Under the pieces are notes generated by a model that saw nothing but the letters and a program-made list of their open reading frames with translations, did no database searches and was not told the origin of the DNA. A stretch of 64,000 nt of DNA. Origin: Bacteroidales bacterium (GTDB lineage: Bacteria; Bacteroidota; Bacteroidia; Bacteroidales; WCHB1-69). The stretch is from NCBI GenBank assembly GCA_024400755.1, contig JAKSMG010000001.1:124001-188000 (forward strand), in the 5' to 3' direction. Numbering within the stretch: position 1 is the first letter of the stretch; each line of letters opens with the position of its first letter. Of this stretch, positions 55,301 to 63,020 are shown piece after piece. The position numbers were made by a program, and so were the translations under genes.

Positions 55301-56413
55301 AATAGTGATATGGAACGTATCGATTTCACTTTCGCAACCCCAGAGGTTGTCGTGACGTTTCACATAAAATTCGTATGTGCCAGCGGTAGTATCCGTAATA
55401 GGAGTAAAGGATGGCATATATTCGAAGTCTCTACCATATACTGACCAATAAGCAACGATTTGATCGGCGTGATCGGCCAAAGCAGGATTAGGATCAAGTG
55501 GAAGAACGATAGGTTCAGCAGGAACTTTTTGACAATAGTTGAAGGAAGAATCGCTCAAAGTAGGAGTAGTTGGGTGAACATAGTGTGTATAATCGTAAGT
55601 GATAACGCTGTCAATTCTATAACCGCAAGAAGTATCTACGTAGGCAATTTTATAAATGCCAGTCGTATCCATAGTAAATTCAGGCTTGCCAACCGTTACA
55701 GGGTCACAATCCTTAATAATAGAAGTATATTGTATAATATCACGATTAGTAAGGGTATCAGAAGCGAGGAGACGACCACGATGAGATTGGTGACCACCGA
55801 TATTCAAGCGTTGACCTTCATCCCAATAAAGTTCGTTATTAGTACCGTGGATGCGTTCATAAATTTTCACAATCAAAACAGCATCTTGGAAATGCTGGTT
55901 CCAAGTAACAACCAATCTTGATTTGGTATTAACCAAGAATTTGAAATAAAAATAGTCGAAAGCGACGTTGCTGATTTCATAGGTTCCGGGGAAGATCTCG
56001 ATAGCACCTGGATATTCATAACGATTATCCGGCATCAGCGGAGTGCCCAACCAATGAAGTTCGTTGTAAGAAGTCTGCAATTTGAGGTCGCAATAACGAC
56101 TCAAGACGTGCTGACCATCCAAAACGTTTTCACCATCCAACCACAGCTCGGTTTCGATTGAAACCTTTCCGGTTTCATAATCAATACCAAGGCAGTTTTC
56201 ATCTGAAAACATTAAGTCATAGACATCTGTCGCACCAAACACCAGCTTGTTCATGGTGTGGTTCAGTGGAAGATCTCCATTTGGCAAATTCGCGATGTTG
56301 CGCATCGTGTCAGCACCCGGATTGAACAGCTGGAAGCAGCAATCCCTTTGTGCTTGCACGCTAAACATCGAGAATAAGATGCTTAAGAAGCAAATTGATA
56401 CTAATTTTTTCAT
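49316..56413 (-). CDS. Giant T9SS-secreted adhesin-like protein (2365 residues)
   Basis: Signal peptide (residues 1-21, ending SVQAQ). Residues ~25-235 and ~2064-2258 look like two versions of one beta-rich domain: both contain FPGT, an FD(Y/W)FY strand, a VGGHGSH- or IGGHQSH-type motif, and DT before a final strand. Between them run roughly 20 Ig/PKD-like repeats of 75-100 residues, each with Cys near YC...S and ending in a TxGTY strand pattern. The last ~80 residues are a type A T9SS sorting domain (MKVYPNPANVTVNVAV, then GMYFIKLV and KLVIKR). Repeats and length suggest adhesion or a surface layer. It has its own promoter and terminator. Confidence 0.9.
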   Translation of the reverse strand: MKKLVSICFLSILFSMFSVQAQRDCCFQLFNPGADTMRNIANLPNGDLPLNHTMNKLVFGATDVYDLMFSDENCLGIDYETGKVSIETELWLDGENVLDGQHVLSRYCDLKLQTSYNELHWLGTPLMPDNRYEYPGAIEIFPGTYEISNVAFDYFYFKFLVNTKSRLVVTWNQHFQDAVLIVKIYERIHGTNNELYWDEGQRLNIGGHQSHRGRLLASDTLTNRDIIQYTSIIKDCDPVTVGKPEFTMDTTGIYKIAYVDTSCGYRIDSVITYDYTHYVHPTTPTLSDSSFNYCQKVPAEPIVLPLDPNPALADHADQIVAYWSVYGRDFEYMPSFTPITDTTAGTYEFYVKRHDNLWGCESEIDTFHITINQIPAGPVVPEADRVQEYCVNDSAAQLVYNGVLPEGMQVLWGTNPDEVTSTEAPTPTTTAAGTQYYYLRIQDMNSVNECVSADYDSIIVNVYANPVVTISADKDTLCHNGQAVLSANPTNLTTYTWKLANVEIPGANDTTYTYINNVADTTTQHFTVYVTEDHPEVTCHATSDEYLILAYPEIGAPTLVSGETTVCGPQDITLTVANGQHASTSTWYAADKTTVLAEGTEYTATYSANTTLYVSSSNDFGCETEVENWLKINITVNDIPHITLSADNDGEVCAESELIIRSAVIDSTSNAYTYAWTSNPAAILTPADADTTTFVAATAGTYKVALFVTDANGCTNTDTIEITVDTLPIIIAEVNYNVFDNDYCVNNNGKIIFTTPDYVNYSIDNGATWQASKEFTQLAANTYYLVVENANGCRNHANKETIIDAPATRILTDSVVANKHCAEPYSGEVIAHITATPNGRTEATPKTYQYTLKNAYNVWGPQQDSVFTKLVNDSYTLIVENTTTGCVDSIDVTVPYEGVLPTGKVTSLDYICFGDTARVSFVPDSADVIFQEWTYVGPATSELIDPIKNLQSFTLKNFPAGKHTFTAHFIDTVTKCVNQATKTIRVIGVNINLHQISPAQICEYDSVMINCEYFPDDVTADTIVSYKWYAKVYTPVSVDTIKVVPNAVDNRVSVVATDNHNCQSTKYIDLKVNALPNIILTGEVEYCQNSATNITVSSDSSLVAYKWTLDGNVVSTSSTLNVALSQDTVVVVTITDLHTCKNDSSIVINTVEVPGAPIITPAVQYFCAASDISVIPTQATPQIGTLRWIDSNDPNVLKVAGKYSAVFDTVHSASLTCTSDTAKVEVKVSGVPTVAVTIKYNDETTPSDSAARCYVETPTDTLHVNVTPVAFATATDTLNYTYTLNGVVTTANMILSHVVAGTYVDTIGVSARRVNPDGNVCTWDTTIYYHFTVNPLPAPAAYRQGTTPTANADKIFYCQGSTASYNFALEEGETETYTYGDSVAVATKPVTKYANVLWTVTNQYGCTMNYTYHIIEVPTPVFTLTHKADNSYCESEVVEDTVTATINNLSSYQGLFKWNGGSEIVNGATNSYPHTFTVNDTMVTVVVGMSSGQGPTGPTAWNVACYAQPDTLKVNFIDIPTKPVLDSTYTYYVSEDSVAYCAGEIDAFKADPITKAHFTSSSDSILISKFVTIDPPLIICGHTVGYCDTVRETYIFPYNTIDEPGTYRIVAYNRVSPYCQSEPLFLTVHEKRTPAIPVELTNPSMYNDTVFYCEGSTATYTFTTANPNDVLSYAEAGSDNFSSVKPTTEGTYTLRVTDTVEGCYADSNFRIIKVMNPNYNVSVAWNDTNICYLNKHFVRNYQLQISTIYPIEYGATRSDSTYWNGVKTNSASHTYNFNVTNDTILHYNRIYTDTYRGGVYGPVCSSSYKDTIDVNYFGTLAQPVYNGTKSFCDGDSVVISASNFSITYGVDTALYTNPSLPKTYTDGGSVKAVAYYGAFPTCHSDTTTITITKNPLPTVSIIPNATTICKGDTATLTAGGASTYVWSTGETTTSIKVTDSIQYVVTGTDVNNCSNTDTAKVNFHPGFEVKMMNDTVVCKGQPVNVTATISPIGSYSYNWFKDGVSISNGTAFGVGTLYYGTDYPAESAIIGGVPVPTLYAIEVTDDNGCKSVSDSNVVAVSSTDRPQFEFREVGGTESIRSLETHVGDATSFDMYIHQNCWNPDTRVFVDFQIYKDGVPMTDAQLANTIDVTRGIANTSYAFDLTQNAPALYPLTMTSSNYNKAADFFPGTEFLDNSGFPFDWFYLHFIDNRKITVDLGAWKAASAGTYTISYAVIVAGNESATNGLLYKGALKVGGHGSHTNLNKKDTIAFDYITIYVDPVSASGEGNDDVTSITTLDPATSVDMKVYPNPANVTVNVAVAGVKGKTNVQVFDMSGKAVISTQVNVENDGQIISLPVDNFAQGMYFIKLVNGDAMMTKKLVIKR

Positions 56414-56527
56414 AGATTTTTGAATTTAATTGTTATTGATTTTTTATCCTTATTTTCTTTTATTTTATTGGGTTTTCGTTAGTTAAGTCTATTTATTGAT
56501 AATATACTACATTACAATTTCAACGTG

Positions 56528-56535
56528 CAAAAATA
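56528..56535 (-). promoter_or_regulatory. -7 promoter box of the giant adhesin gene
   Basis: Minus-strand TATTTTTG matches TAnnTTTG. The leader would be ~110 nt and is AT-rich. It is longer than the other leaders in this window, which could matter for regulation. Confidence 0.5.
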
Positions 56536-56669
56536 CATTTTTTTTTAATACATATCACATATTTTTCATTTTTCTTTATTTTTTTTCAGAATTATCCTTT
56601 TTTAATCTTGTTAAGTTCCCTTCACTCCGCTGTGCCCCGTTCGGGATGACGATGTAGTCTTCGCTTATA

Positions 56670-56905
56670 TGTGCGGCAGCGCAAGACGCGTGAGAATAGA
56701 AGGCGGGGGACCTAAAGTGCCGCAGGGAGGAATGCCGACATCAATTCCGCCGGATTTACCACCCCGGCGTACTGCTACCCCTCCTTTTTGTTGTATAACA
56801 CAGACTTCGTTTTTATATTTCAATCCATTGAGATACACAACAAAGGAGGGGAATTATCTTGTCACCATTCCGACGAAGCATAGCGACGGCAGAATCTCTT
56901 TATAA
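56670..56905 (+). repeat. Modular palindromic intergenic element, copy 3
   Basis: Blocks in order: GAAGGCGG...GGAATGCCGACATC (56698-56741), shared in opposite orientation with the insertion of copy 2; CACCCCGG with the near-palindrome CCCCTCC ... GGAGGGG (56758-56851); and an imperfect ATTCCGAC hairpin (56867-56895) shared with copy 1. It has the same parts as copies 1 and 2 in a different combination. The rest of the gap 56414-56929 is AT-rich and has no gene. Confidence 0.82.
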
Positions 56906-56929
56906 GACGGAAAGAAATAATTCCGAAAT

Positions 56930-57610
56930 TTATTCAGCCAACAAATCAGGACGGCGTTCAGCGGTACGTTTCAGTTGCTGTTCCATACGCCATTCGTCAA
57001 TTTTCTGTTGGTGTCCTGAGAGAAGGATGTCTGGGACTTTATGTCCCTTATAGTCCGCCGGCCTGGTATATACGGGAGCAGACAGCAAACCGTCCTGGAA
57101 AGAATCCAGCAAGGCGGAGGTTTCGTCGTGAAGCACTCCCGGGATAATACGGGCCACTGCGTCCACGATAGCCATTGCGGCAATTTCGCCGCCGGACAAC
57201 ACGTAATCACCAATGCTTACTTCTTCATCCACAAATATTTCGCGGACCCGTTCGTCAACGCCCTTGTAATGACCGCAAAGAATCATAATATTTTCGCACA
57301 TTGACAATCTATTGGCATAATTTTGATCAAAAGTCTGACCATCTGGGGCCATAAAGAGGATCAGATCGTAATGTCTTTCGTCTTTCAACTTTTCGATGCA
57401 GCGGGCGATGGGTTCCACCATCATCACCATACCCGCACCGCCGCCAAAAGGATAGTCATCGACACGACGATGCTTGTCGGTACTGTAATCCCTGATATCG
57501 TGGGTATGCAATTCGAGATAGCCGCCTTTAACGGCTCTACTAATAATGGAGCAACCGAACACGCCGGTGAACATTTCCGGGAAAAGAGTCAAAATATCTA
57601 TTCTCATCAT
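56930..57610 (-). CDS. trmD: tRNA (guanine-N1)-methyltransferase
   Basis: 226 residues. Motifs are [59 protein letters not shown] and the trefoil-knot loop [15 protein letters not shown]. It makes m1G37 in tRNAs, preventing frameshifting. Usually linked to rplS and rimM, but here it lies downstream of an O-methyltransferase and xseB, with abutting coordinates. Confidence 0.95.
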   Translation of the reverse strand: MMRIDILTLFPEMFTGVFGCSIISRAVKGGYLELHTHDIRDYSTDKHRRVDDYPFGGGAGMVMMVEPIARCIEKLKDERHYDLILFMAPDGQTFDQNYANRLSMCENIMILCGHYKGVDERVREIFVDEEVSIGDYVLSGGEIAAMAIVDAVARIIPGVLHDETSALLDSFQDGLLSAPVYTRPADYKGHKVPDILLSGHQQKIDEWRMEQQLKRTAERRPDLLAE

Positions 57611-58255
57611 TTATTTACAAATAACCATCATAATACCGTCGCGCAAGGGCAGCAAAACGTTATCCACGCGCTGATCCTGCTGCACATAATCATTAAATTC
57701 CATAATCGCCTTTGTATCCAGGTCGCTATGCGTCATTGGTTCAACGACTTTCCCGCTCCACAACATATTGTCGATAAGCAACACCCCACCCTTTCTCATT
57801 TGGGGCAGGACCATATCATAATAAAGACGATTGGTTCGCTTATCCGCGTCAATAAAGACCAAATCCCAAACGCAGTCGAATTGTGGAAGCAACGCGGCCG
57901 CATCGCCGATATGCAATTTTATCTTATTCTTATACGGGGACTGGTTTACATATTTTAAAATGATGTCTTCCATTTCCTCATCGACCTCAATAGTGTCGAG
58001 GATGCCATCGTCGGCGAGTCCTTCGGCGAGACACAAGGCGGAATACCCCGTATAGGTTCCGATTTCCAAGATATGCTTAGGTTGGAGCATATTGGAAATC
58101 ATCGAAAGGAAACGACCTTGCAACTGACCCGAGAGCATACGCGGTTTCACCTCACGAAGATGTGTTTCGCGATAGAGTCTATACAGCAAATCGCCTTCCG
58201 GAGTTGAGTGGGCTTCGCAATATTCTTCGACATTGATAGGGGTGATAGATTCCAT
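57611..58255 (-). CDS. Class I SAM-dependent O-methyltransferase (COMT-like)
   Basis: 214 residues. Motif I ILEIGTYTGYSALCLAEGLA, the acidic loop DTIEVDEEMEDI, and the metal-binding Asp in LVFIDADKRTNR with GGVLLIDNMLWSGKV are those of Mg2+-dependent catechol-type O-methyltransferases (Methyltransf_3). The substrate is unknown. ATG overlaps the xseB stop (TAATG), so coupling is expected. Confidence 0.88.
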   Translation of the reverse strand: MESITPINVEEYCEAHSTPEGDLLYRLYRETHLREVKPRMLSGQLQGRFLSMISNMLQPKHILEIGTYTGYSALCLAEGLADDGILDTIEVDEEMEDIILKYVNQSPYKNKIKLHIGDAAALLPQFDCVWDLVFIDADKRTNRLYYDMVLPQMRKGGVLLIDNMLWSGKVVEPMTHSDLDTKAIMEFNDYVQQDQRVDNVLLPLRDGIMMVICK

Positions 58256-58434
58256 TATTCCATCTCCATAATTTTGGATATTTCCACTTCGGTTTTAGAC
58301 AATTTGTCCTTACATATTTTAATTAAGTAGAGGCAACGTTTGATTTTCTCTGACAATTCATCGACAGAGACGTCGGCATTTTCCATTTCACGCACGATTT
58401 GCTGTAATTCCTGGAAGGCATCGGTATAGTTCAT
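58255..58434 (-). CDS. xseB: Exodeoxyribonuclease VII small subunit
   Basis: 59 residues, nearly all helical: FQELQQIVREMENADVSVDE and LSEKIKRCLYLIKICKDKL are the pattern of XseB. It forms the regulatory part of exonuclease VII with XseA, whose gene is not in this window. Longer frames reach 58614 but would translate the ribosomal terminator; the -7 box at 58453 fixes ATG 58434. Confidence 0.88.
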   Translation of the reverse strand: MNYTDAFQELQQIVREMENADVSVDELSEKIKRCLYLIKICKDKLSKTEVEISKIMEME

Positions 58435-58452
58435 ACTCAAAAATTTTGGATG

Positions 58453-58485
58453 CAAACTTACAAAAAATTTTGGATTGGAGGCAAA
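58453..58485 (-). promoter_or_regulatory. Bacteroidota promoter of xseB, OMT and trmD
   Basis: Minus-strand -7 box TAAGTTTG (58460-58453) and -33 TTTG (58485-58482), with a 21-bp spacer. The -33 element overlaps the T-run of the ribosomal terminator. Confidence 0.7.
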
Positions 58486-58516
58486 AAAAAACTCCCGTCG
58501 GAAGGGCGGGAGTTTT
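58483..58516 (-). terminator. Rho-independent terminator after rpsE
   Basis: A perfect 10-bp stem AAAACTCCCG / CGGGAGTTTT with a 9-base loop and a downstream T-run on the minus strand. It lies 19 bases after the rpsE stop and ends the ribosomal protein operon. Confidence 0.95.
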
Positions 58517-58534
58517 AATATAGATATTGTGGAA

Positions 58535-59053
58535 TTATCCATTGAAAACGGTATCAAGCTGGACGCCACGAACTTTAGCGATAGTATAAGGATCGCGAAG
58601 TTGAGCCAAAGCATTGATAGTAGCTTTCACCACGCTGTGAGGGTTGGAAGAACCTTTAGACTTAGCCAACACGTTCTTTACGCCAACACTTTCCAATACG
58701 GCACGCATAGCACCACCAGCGATAACACCGGTACCAGGTGCAGCGGGTTTCATAAATACGAGAGAACCGCTGTATTTACCTTCTTGAGCGTGAGGAATAG
58801 TACCTTTGAGGATAGGAACCTGAATCAAGTTTTTCTTTGCGTCATCGATACCCTTGGCGATAGCGGCGGAAACTTCCTTTGCCTTACCGAGGCCGTAACC
58901 AACAACACCATTTTCATTACCAACGACGACGATAGCTGAGAAGCTGAAAGTACGACCACCCTTGGTAACCTTAGTAACTCTGTTCACTGCAACCAATCTA
59001 TCTTTGAATTCGATATCGGTTGATTTTACTCTTTTAATATTTACGTTTGACAT
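58535..59053 (-). CDS. rpsE: 30S ribosomal protein S5
   Basis: 172 residues, normal length. [20 protein letters not shown] is the N-terminal S5 motif (double-stranded RNA-binding fold) and [20 protein letters not shown] the C-terminal one. It is followed directly by a terminator; rpmD, rplO and secY, which follow rpsE in most bacteria, are absent here. Confidence 0.98.
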   Translation of the reverse strand: MSNVNIKRVKSTDIEFKDRLVAVNRVTKVTKGGRTFSFSAIVVVGNENGVVGYGLGKAKEVSAAIAKGIDDAKKNLIQVPILKGTIPHAQEGKYSGSLVFMKPAAPGTGVIAGGAMRAVLESVGVKNVLAKSKGSSNPHSVVKATINALAQLRDPYTIAKVRGVQLDTVFNG

Positions 59054-59065
59054 ATCCTCTACAAA

Positions 59066-59425
59066 TTAGAAAGTTAAACCACCTTCTCTGGCAGCGTCGG
59101 CCAAAGATTTAATTCTACCATGATACAAATAACCGTTACGGTCAAAAACCACTGCTGAGATACCAGCATTTTTAGCACGTTCGGCGATCAACTTGCCAAC
59201 CATTGCAGACTTTTCGGTTTTAGTACCCTTTTGGTCTCTGATATCAGGGGTAACTGATGAAGCGGATGCCAAGGTGACACCGGCAACATCGTCAATAATT
59301 TGTACATAGATGTCACGATTACTTCTAAAGACTGACATTCTAGGACGTTCAGGAGTTCCGCTAACGATTTGGCGCACGCGATTTTTAATCCTGTTTCTTC
59401 TAAATTCTTTTTTATTGTAAGCCAT
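59066..59425 (-). CDS. rplR: 50S ribosomal protein L18
   Basis: 119 residues. [20 protein letters not shown] and [20 protein letters not shown] are L18 motifs; it binds 5S rRNA. The gene sits 12 bases ahead of rpsE in the standard spc order. Confidence 0.97.
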   Translation of the reverse strand: MAYNKKEFRRNRIKNRVRQIVSGTPERPRMSVFRSNRDIYVQIIDDVAGVTLASASSVTPDIRDQKGTKTEKSAMVGKLIAERAKNAGISAVVFDRNGYLYHGRIKSLADAAREGGLTF

Positions 59426-59443
59426 CTTCTTAAATTTTCAATA

Positions 59444-60004
59444 TTATTTTTCTGCTGATTTACCGGCTTTCTTTCTAACTTCTTCGCCGACGAAGCGGAT
59501 ACCTTTACCTTTGTAAGGTTCAGGTTTTCTGTAAGAGCGAATCTTGTTAGCGACCTGGCCTAAAAGTTGTCTATCAATACCTTTAAGGATGATGATTGGG
59601 TTTTTACCTTTTTCGTTGATGGTTTCAACCTTGATTTCATCTGGGAAATCGAAAAGGATATTATGAGAATAACCCAAGCTCAAGTCTAATTGATGAGGAC
59701 CTTTAGCTTCAGCTTTGTAACCAACACCAACAACTTCCTGTTTAAGTTCGAAGCCCTTAGACACGCCGGTAACCATATTGTTAAGGAGGGCTCTATAAAG
59801 GCCGTGTAAAGCTTTATGGCGTTTTTGATCAGTTGGACGGACCAATTTGAGGTGACCGTCTTCAACATCCATAGTGATATCGGGATCTACATACTGGTGT
59901 AATTCACCAAGGGGACCTTTAACAGTGACAACGTTAGATTTTTCGTCTCTTTTAACTTCAACTCCTGAAGGAATTGAAATGGGTAATTTTCCTATTCTTG
60001 ACAT
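59444..60004 (-). CDS. rplF: 50S ribosomal protein L6
   Basis: 186 residues, two L6 folds; SRIGKLPISIPSGVEV at the start and RKPEPYKGKGIRFVGEEVRK near the end are diagnostic. The start is preceded by a clear Shine-Dalgarno GGAGG (60013-60017 on the plus strand as CCTCC), which is unusual in this window, where most leaders lack one. Confidence 0.98.
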   Translation of the reverse strand: MSRIGKLPISIPSGVEVKRDEKSNVVTVKGPLGELHQYVDPDITMDVEDGHLKLVRPTDQKRHKALHGLYRALLNNMVTGVSKGFELKQEVVGVGYKAEAKGPHQLDLSLGYSHNILFDFPDEIKVETINEKGKNPIIILKGIDRQLLGQVANKIRSYRKPEPYKGKGIRFVGEEVRKKAGKSAEK

Positions 60005-60019
60005 AACAATTTCCTCCTA

Positions 60020-60418
60020 TTAGCTAATGTAACATAAAACTTCGCCACCAACATTTTGAGCTTTAGCTTCCTTATCGGTCATCAGGCCGTGAGAAGTAGA
60101 GATGATAGCGATTCCAAGTCCGTTCAATACGGAAGGCAACTCTTCGACGCCAACGTATCTACGAAGACCTGGGCGGCTAACGCGTTTAAGTTCGGTGATT
60201 GCCGACAACTTTGAAGTGGGATGATATTTAAGAGCGATCTTAATCATACCAGGATTAGTTTCATCGACAAATTTATAATTTAAGATATAACCTTTTTCAA
60301 ACAAAATCTTAGTGATTTCGCGTTTGGTTTTAGAAGTGGGGATTTCCACAACTTTATGATTAGCCCTAATGGCATTTCTCATTCGGGTTAAATAATCTGA
60401 AATCGGATCGGTATTCAT
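60020..60418 (-). CDS. rpsH: 30S ribosomal protein S8
   Basis: 132 residues. [20 protein letters not shown] and [20 protein letters not shown], then [14 protein letters not shown], are S8 motifs. It binds 16S rRNA helix 21 and, in E. coli, represses spc mRNA; such control here is not visible. A GGAG lies just before the ATG. Confidence 0.98.
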   Translation of the reverse strand: MNTDPISDYLTRMRNAIRANHKVVEIPTSKTKREITKILFEKGYILNYKFVDETNPGMIKIALKYHPTSKLSAITELKRVSRPGLRRYVGVEELPSVLNGLGIAIISTSHGLMTDKEAKAQNVGGEVLCYIS

Positions 60419-60443
60419 ATTGTCTTTCTCCTAATTTTAAATG

Positions 60444-60743
60444 TTACCAACTTGCTTTTTTAACGCCCGGGATGAGTCCTTCTGAAGCCATCTCTCTAAA
60501 GTTGATACGAGAGATACCGAACTGACGCATATAACCTTTTGGACGACCTGTTAATTTGCAGCGATTGTGCAATCTGATCGGGTTAGAGTTGGGGGGAAGT
60601 TTTTGCAGGGCTACGATAGCGGCTTGCTTAGCTTCATAATCATTACCATTGATGATCTTCTTTAACTCCTGACGTTTTTCAGCGTATTTAGCAATTAATT
60701 TTGCTCTTTTAATTTCTCTTGCTTTTAACGATTCTTTTGCCAT
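60444..60743 (-). CDS. rpsN: 30S ribosomal protein S14, zinc-independent type
   Basis: 99 residues, the longer C-minus form. The core [20 protein letters not shown] has only one Cys instead of the CxxC...CxxC zinc site of the short form. Normal spc position between L5 and S8. Confidence 0.97.
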   Translation of the reverse strand: MAKESLKAREIKRAKLIAKYAEKRQELKKIINGNDYEAKQAAIVALQKLPPNSNPIRLHNRCKLTGRPKGYMRQFGISRINFREMASEGLIPGVKKASW

Positions 60744-60746
60744 ATC

Positions 60747-61301
60747 TTATTTCTGATTTTTAAATGGTAATCCAAACTCTTTTAATAATGCGAGGCACTC
60801 TTTGTCGTTACGGGCAGTGGTAACGAAAGTGATATCCATACCATTGATCTTAGCCACCTTATCGATATCGATTTCAGGGAAGATAATTTGTTCAGGGATA
60901 CCGAGAGTATAATTACCTCTTCCGTCGAAGCCCTTATCGCTGATACCGCGGAAGTCACGGATACGAGGGATAGAAACAGAGATCAGACGATCCAAGAATT
61001 CGTACATTCTGTCGCCACGGAGGGTAACTCTTACGCCGATAGGCATACCTTTTCTCAATTTGAAGTTTGAGATATCCTTTTTAGACTTGGTAGCCACGGC
61101 CTTTTGACCAGCGATCATTGTCATTTCCTGAACGCCGGCGTCGATTAATTTCTTATCAGCGATTCCGAACTTGCCAAGACCTTGGTTCAAGCAGATCTTA
61201 GTGATTTTAGGAACGCGCATAATGGAATGGAATCCAAACTGTTCTTTCAAAGCTGGAAGAACTTCCTTAGTATATTTTTCTTTATATCTTGGTGAATACA
61301 T
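60747..61301 (-). CDS. rplE: 50S ribosomal protein L5
   Basis: 184 residues. [20 protein letters not shown] and [31 protein letters not shown] are L5 motifs; it binds 5S rRNA. Its ATG overlaps the stop of rplX. Confidence 0.98.
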   Translation of the reverse strand: MYSPRYKEKYTKEVLPALKEQFGFHSIMRVPKITKICLNQGLGKFGIADKKLIDAGVQEMTMIAGQKAVATKSKKDISNFKLRKGMPIGVRVTLRGDRMYEFLDRLISVSIPRIRDFRGISDKGFDGRGNYTLGIPEQIIFPEIDIDKVAKINGMDITFVTTARNDKECLALLKEFGLPFKNQK

Positions 61302-61615
61302 TACTTAATCTCCTCTCCTGACTTTTTTGAATATCTAACTGATTTGCCGTCCTCATTTCTTCTTCTGCCGATGCGGGTAGCGTTACCTTGGGCATCAACG
61401 AGCATAAGGTTAGAGATATGGATCGGAGCTTCTTTTTTAACGATACCGCCATTAGGGTTCTTTGCGTTAGCCTTGGTATGTTTAGAAACCAAGTTAACAC
61501 CTTCAACCATCGCGCGGTATTTTTCGACATCTACCATAATCACCTTGCCTTGTGAACCTTTTGAATCACCGGCAATGACTTTAACGATGTCACCTTTCTT
61601 GATGTGAATTTTCAT
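61301..61615 (-). CDS. rplX: 50S ribosomal protein L24
   Basis: 104 residues. KOW motif [19 protein letters not shown] near the N-terminus, then [18 protein letters not shown]. Assembly-initiating protein of the large subunit. There is a gap of 75 bp after rplN, longer than others in the operon, with only short inverted CAATTG repeats in it. Confidence 0.97.
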   Translation of the reverse strand: MKIHIKKGDIVKVIAGDSKGSQGKVIMVDVEKYRAMVEGVNLVSKHTKANAKNPNGGIVKKEAPIHISNLMLVDAQGNATRIGRRRNEDGKSVRYSKKSGEEIK

Positions 61616-61690
61616 TGTTTGTTTGTTTTTAAATGTTTTTCAATTGGTCTTTGTCAATTGTCCTATATATCTTAATTGTTTAAGCAACAA

Positions 61691-62059
61691 CTAAAGTACT
61701 TCTGGAGCGAGGGAAACGATTTTCATATATTGTTTCTCACGGAGTTCACGGGCAACGGGTCCAAAGATACGGGTTCCACGGAGTTCGTCTGCCGGGGTAA
61801 GGAGGACAACGGCATTGTCATCGAAGCTGATGTAGGAACCGTCGTTTCTACGAACGTGTTTTTTGGTGCGGACCACCACTGCCTTAGAGACAGAACCTTT
61901 TTTTACATTACCTGAAGGGATGGCGCTTTTAACGGTGACGACAACCTTATCGCCAACGGTAGCATAGCGTTTTTTAGTACCACCCAGAACGCGGATGCAG
62001 AGGACTTCCTTAGCGCCGCTGTTATCGGCCACTGCCATTCTTGTTTCTTGCTGTATCAT
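61691..62059 (-). CDS. rplN: 50S ribosomal protein L14
   Basis: 122 residues. [20 protein letters not shown] and [20 protein letters not shown] are the L14 signatures. It forms an intersubunit bridge with 16S rRNA. Two bases separate it from the rpsQ stop. Confidence 0.98.
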   Translation of the reverse strand: MIQQETRMAVADNSGAKEVLCIRVLGGTKKRYATVGDKVVVTVKSAIPSGNVKKGSVSKAVVVRTKKHVRRNDGSYISFDDNAVVLLTPADELRGTRIFGPVARELREKQYMKIVSLAPEVL

Positions 62060-62061
62060 AA

Positions 62062-62319
62062 CTATTTAGCTCTTTCAATGATTTCTACTAATCTCCAGCG
62101 CTTGCTTTTGCTCAAGGGTCTGGTTTCCATTACTCTGACTTTGTCACCGATGTTGCACTCATTTTTTTCGTCATGAGCCATCAGCTTGGTTGTTCTTTTG
62201 AGGAACTTACCATATTTAGCGTGTTTGAGTCGTCTTTCAACGCTAACCACGATGGTTTTGTCCATCTTGTTGCTCGTAACAAGACCTTCTCTGACTTTTC
62301 TATTATTTCTTTCTTCCAT
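62062..62319 (-). CDS. rpsQ: 30S ribosomal protein S17
   Basis: 85 residues, OB fold. [20 protein letters not shown] and [20 protein letters not shown] are the family motifs. Primary 16S rRNA binder. Confidence 0.97.
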   Translation of the reverse strand: MEERNNRKVREGLVTSNKMDKTIVVSVERRLKHAKYGKFLKRTTKLMAHDEKNECNIGDKVRVMETRPLSKSKRWRLVEIIERAK

Positions 62320-62332
62320 AGCGGGATCTTAA

Positions 62333-62536
62333 TTATTTCACGTTTTCTTTCATTTCGCGCATGCGCAATTCGGTTTTGAGGCGAGCCACGGTTCTTCTCT
62401 GTTCTTTAATCTTCTGAGGATTTTCGATAGGAGAAATAGCGTGGTTCAATTTCAATTTCACCAACTGTTGTTGTTCTTCCACCATTCTTTCTTTGATTTC
62501 GGCGGTAGAAAGTTCGCGTATTACTTGTTGTTTCAT
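62333..62536 (-). CDS. rpmC: 50S ribosomal protein L29
   Basis: 67 residues, two-helix hairpin: IRELSTAEIKERMVEEQQQL and KLKLNHAISPIENPQKIKEQ are L29 motifs. It sits near the peptide exit tunnel. Standard position between L16 and S17. Confidence 0.96.
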   Translation of the reverse strand: MKQQVIRELSTAEIKERMVEEQQQLVKLKLNHAISPIENPQKIKEQRRTVARLKTELRMREMKENVK

Positions 62537-62541
62537 TGCTA

Positions 62542-62967
62542 TTAAATTTCTTCTGAATAATCTCTTCTTACTACGAATTTGGTTGCGATAGGCAACTTCT
62601 GGGCACCGAGGCGGAGGGCTTCTTTAGCCACTTCGTAAGGAACGCCGTCAGCTTCGAACAGGATTCTACCTGGGCTAACGCGAGCTGCGAAGTATTCAGG
62701 AGTACCCTTACCTTTACCCATACGAACTTCAGCAGGCTTCTTGGTTACCGGCTTGTCTGGGAAGATGGAGATCCACAACTGACCTTCACGTTTCATGTGA
62801 CGAGTGATAGCTTGACGAGCTGCTTCGATTTGGCGAGCGGTAAGCCAGCATTCCTCGAGGGTCTTAAGTGCGAATGAACCGAAGGCAATTTCAGAACCGC
62901 GTTTGGTGATGCGTTTCATTCTGCCTTTCTGCGGTCTTCTGTATTTGGTCTTTTTTGGTTGTAACAT
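62542..62967 (-). CDS. rplP: 50S ribosomal protein L16
   Basis: 141 residues. [40 protein letters not shown] and [20 protein letters not shown] are L16 signatures. Helps position tRNA in the A site. Confidence 0.98.
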   Translation of the reverse strand: MLQPKKTKYRRPQKGRMKRITKRGSEIAFGSFALKTLEECWLTARQIEAARQAITRHMKREGQLWISIFPDKPVTKKPAEVRMGKGKGTPEYFAARVSPGRILFEADGVPYEVAKEALRLGAQKLPIATKFVVRRDYSEEI

Positions 62968-63020
62968 TGCTATTTATTTTATTGTTTATACTCTAGATTG
63001 TATTTTGAAGTTGACTATGA

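Noticed and set aside
49316-56413. Several plus-strand frames of 60-157 codons opposite the giant gene
   Set aside because: Ser/Asn/Ile-rich shadows of biased Thr/Asp/Val codon use on the minus strand.
58435-58614. Longer N-terminus for xseB (119 residues in all)
   Set aside because: It would cover the promoter and the ribosomal terminator, and XseB proteins are 55-85 residues.
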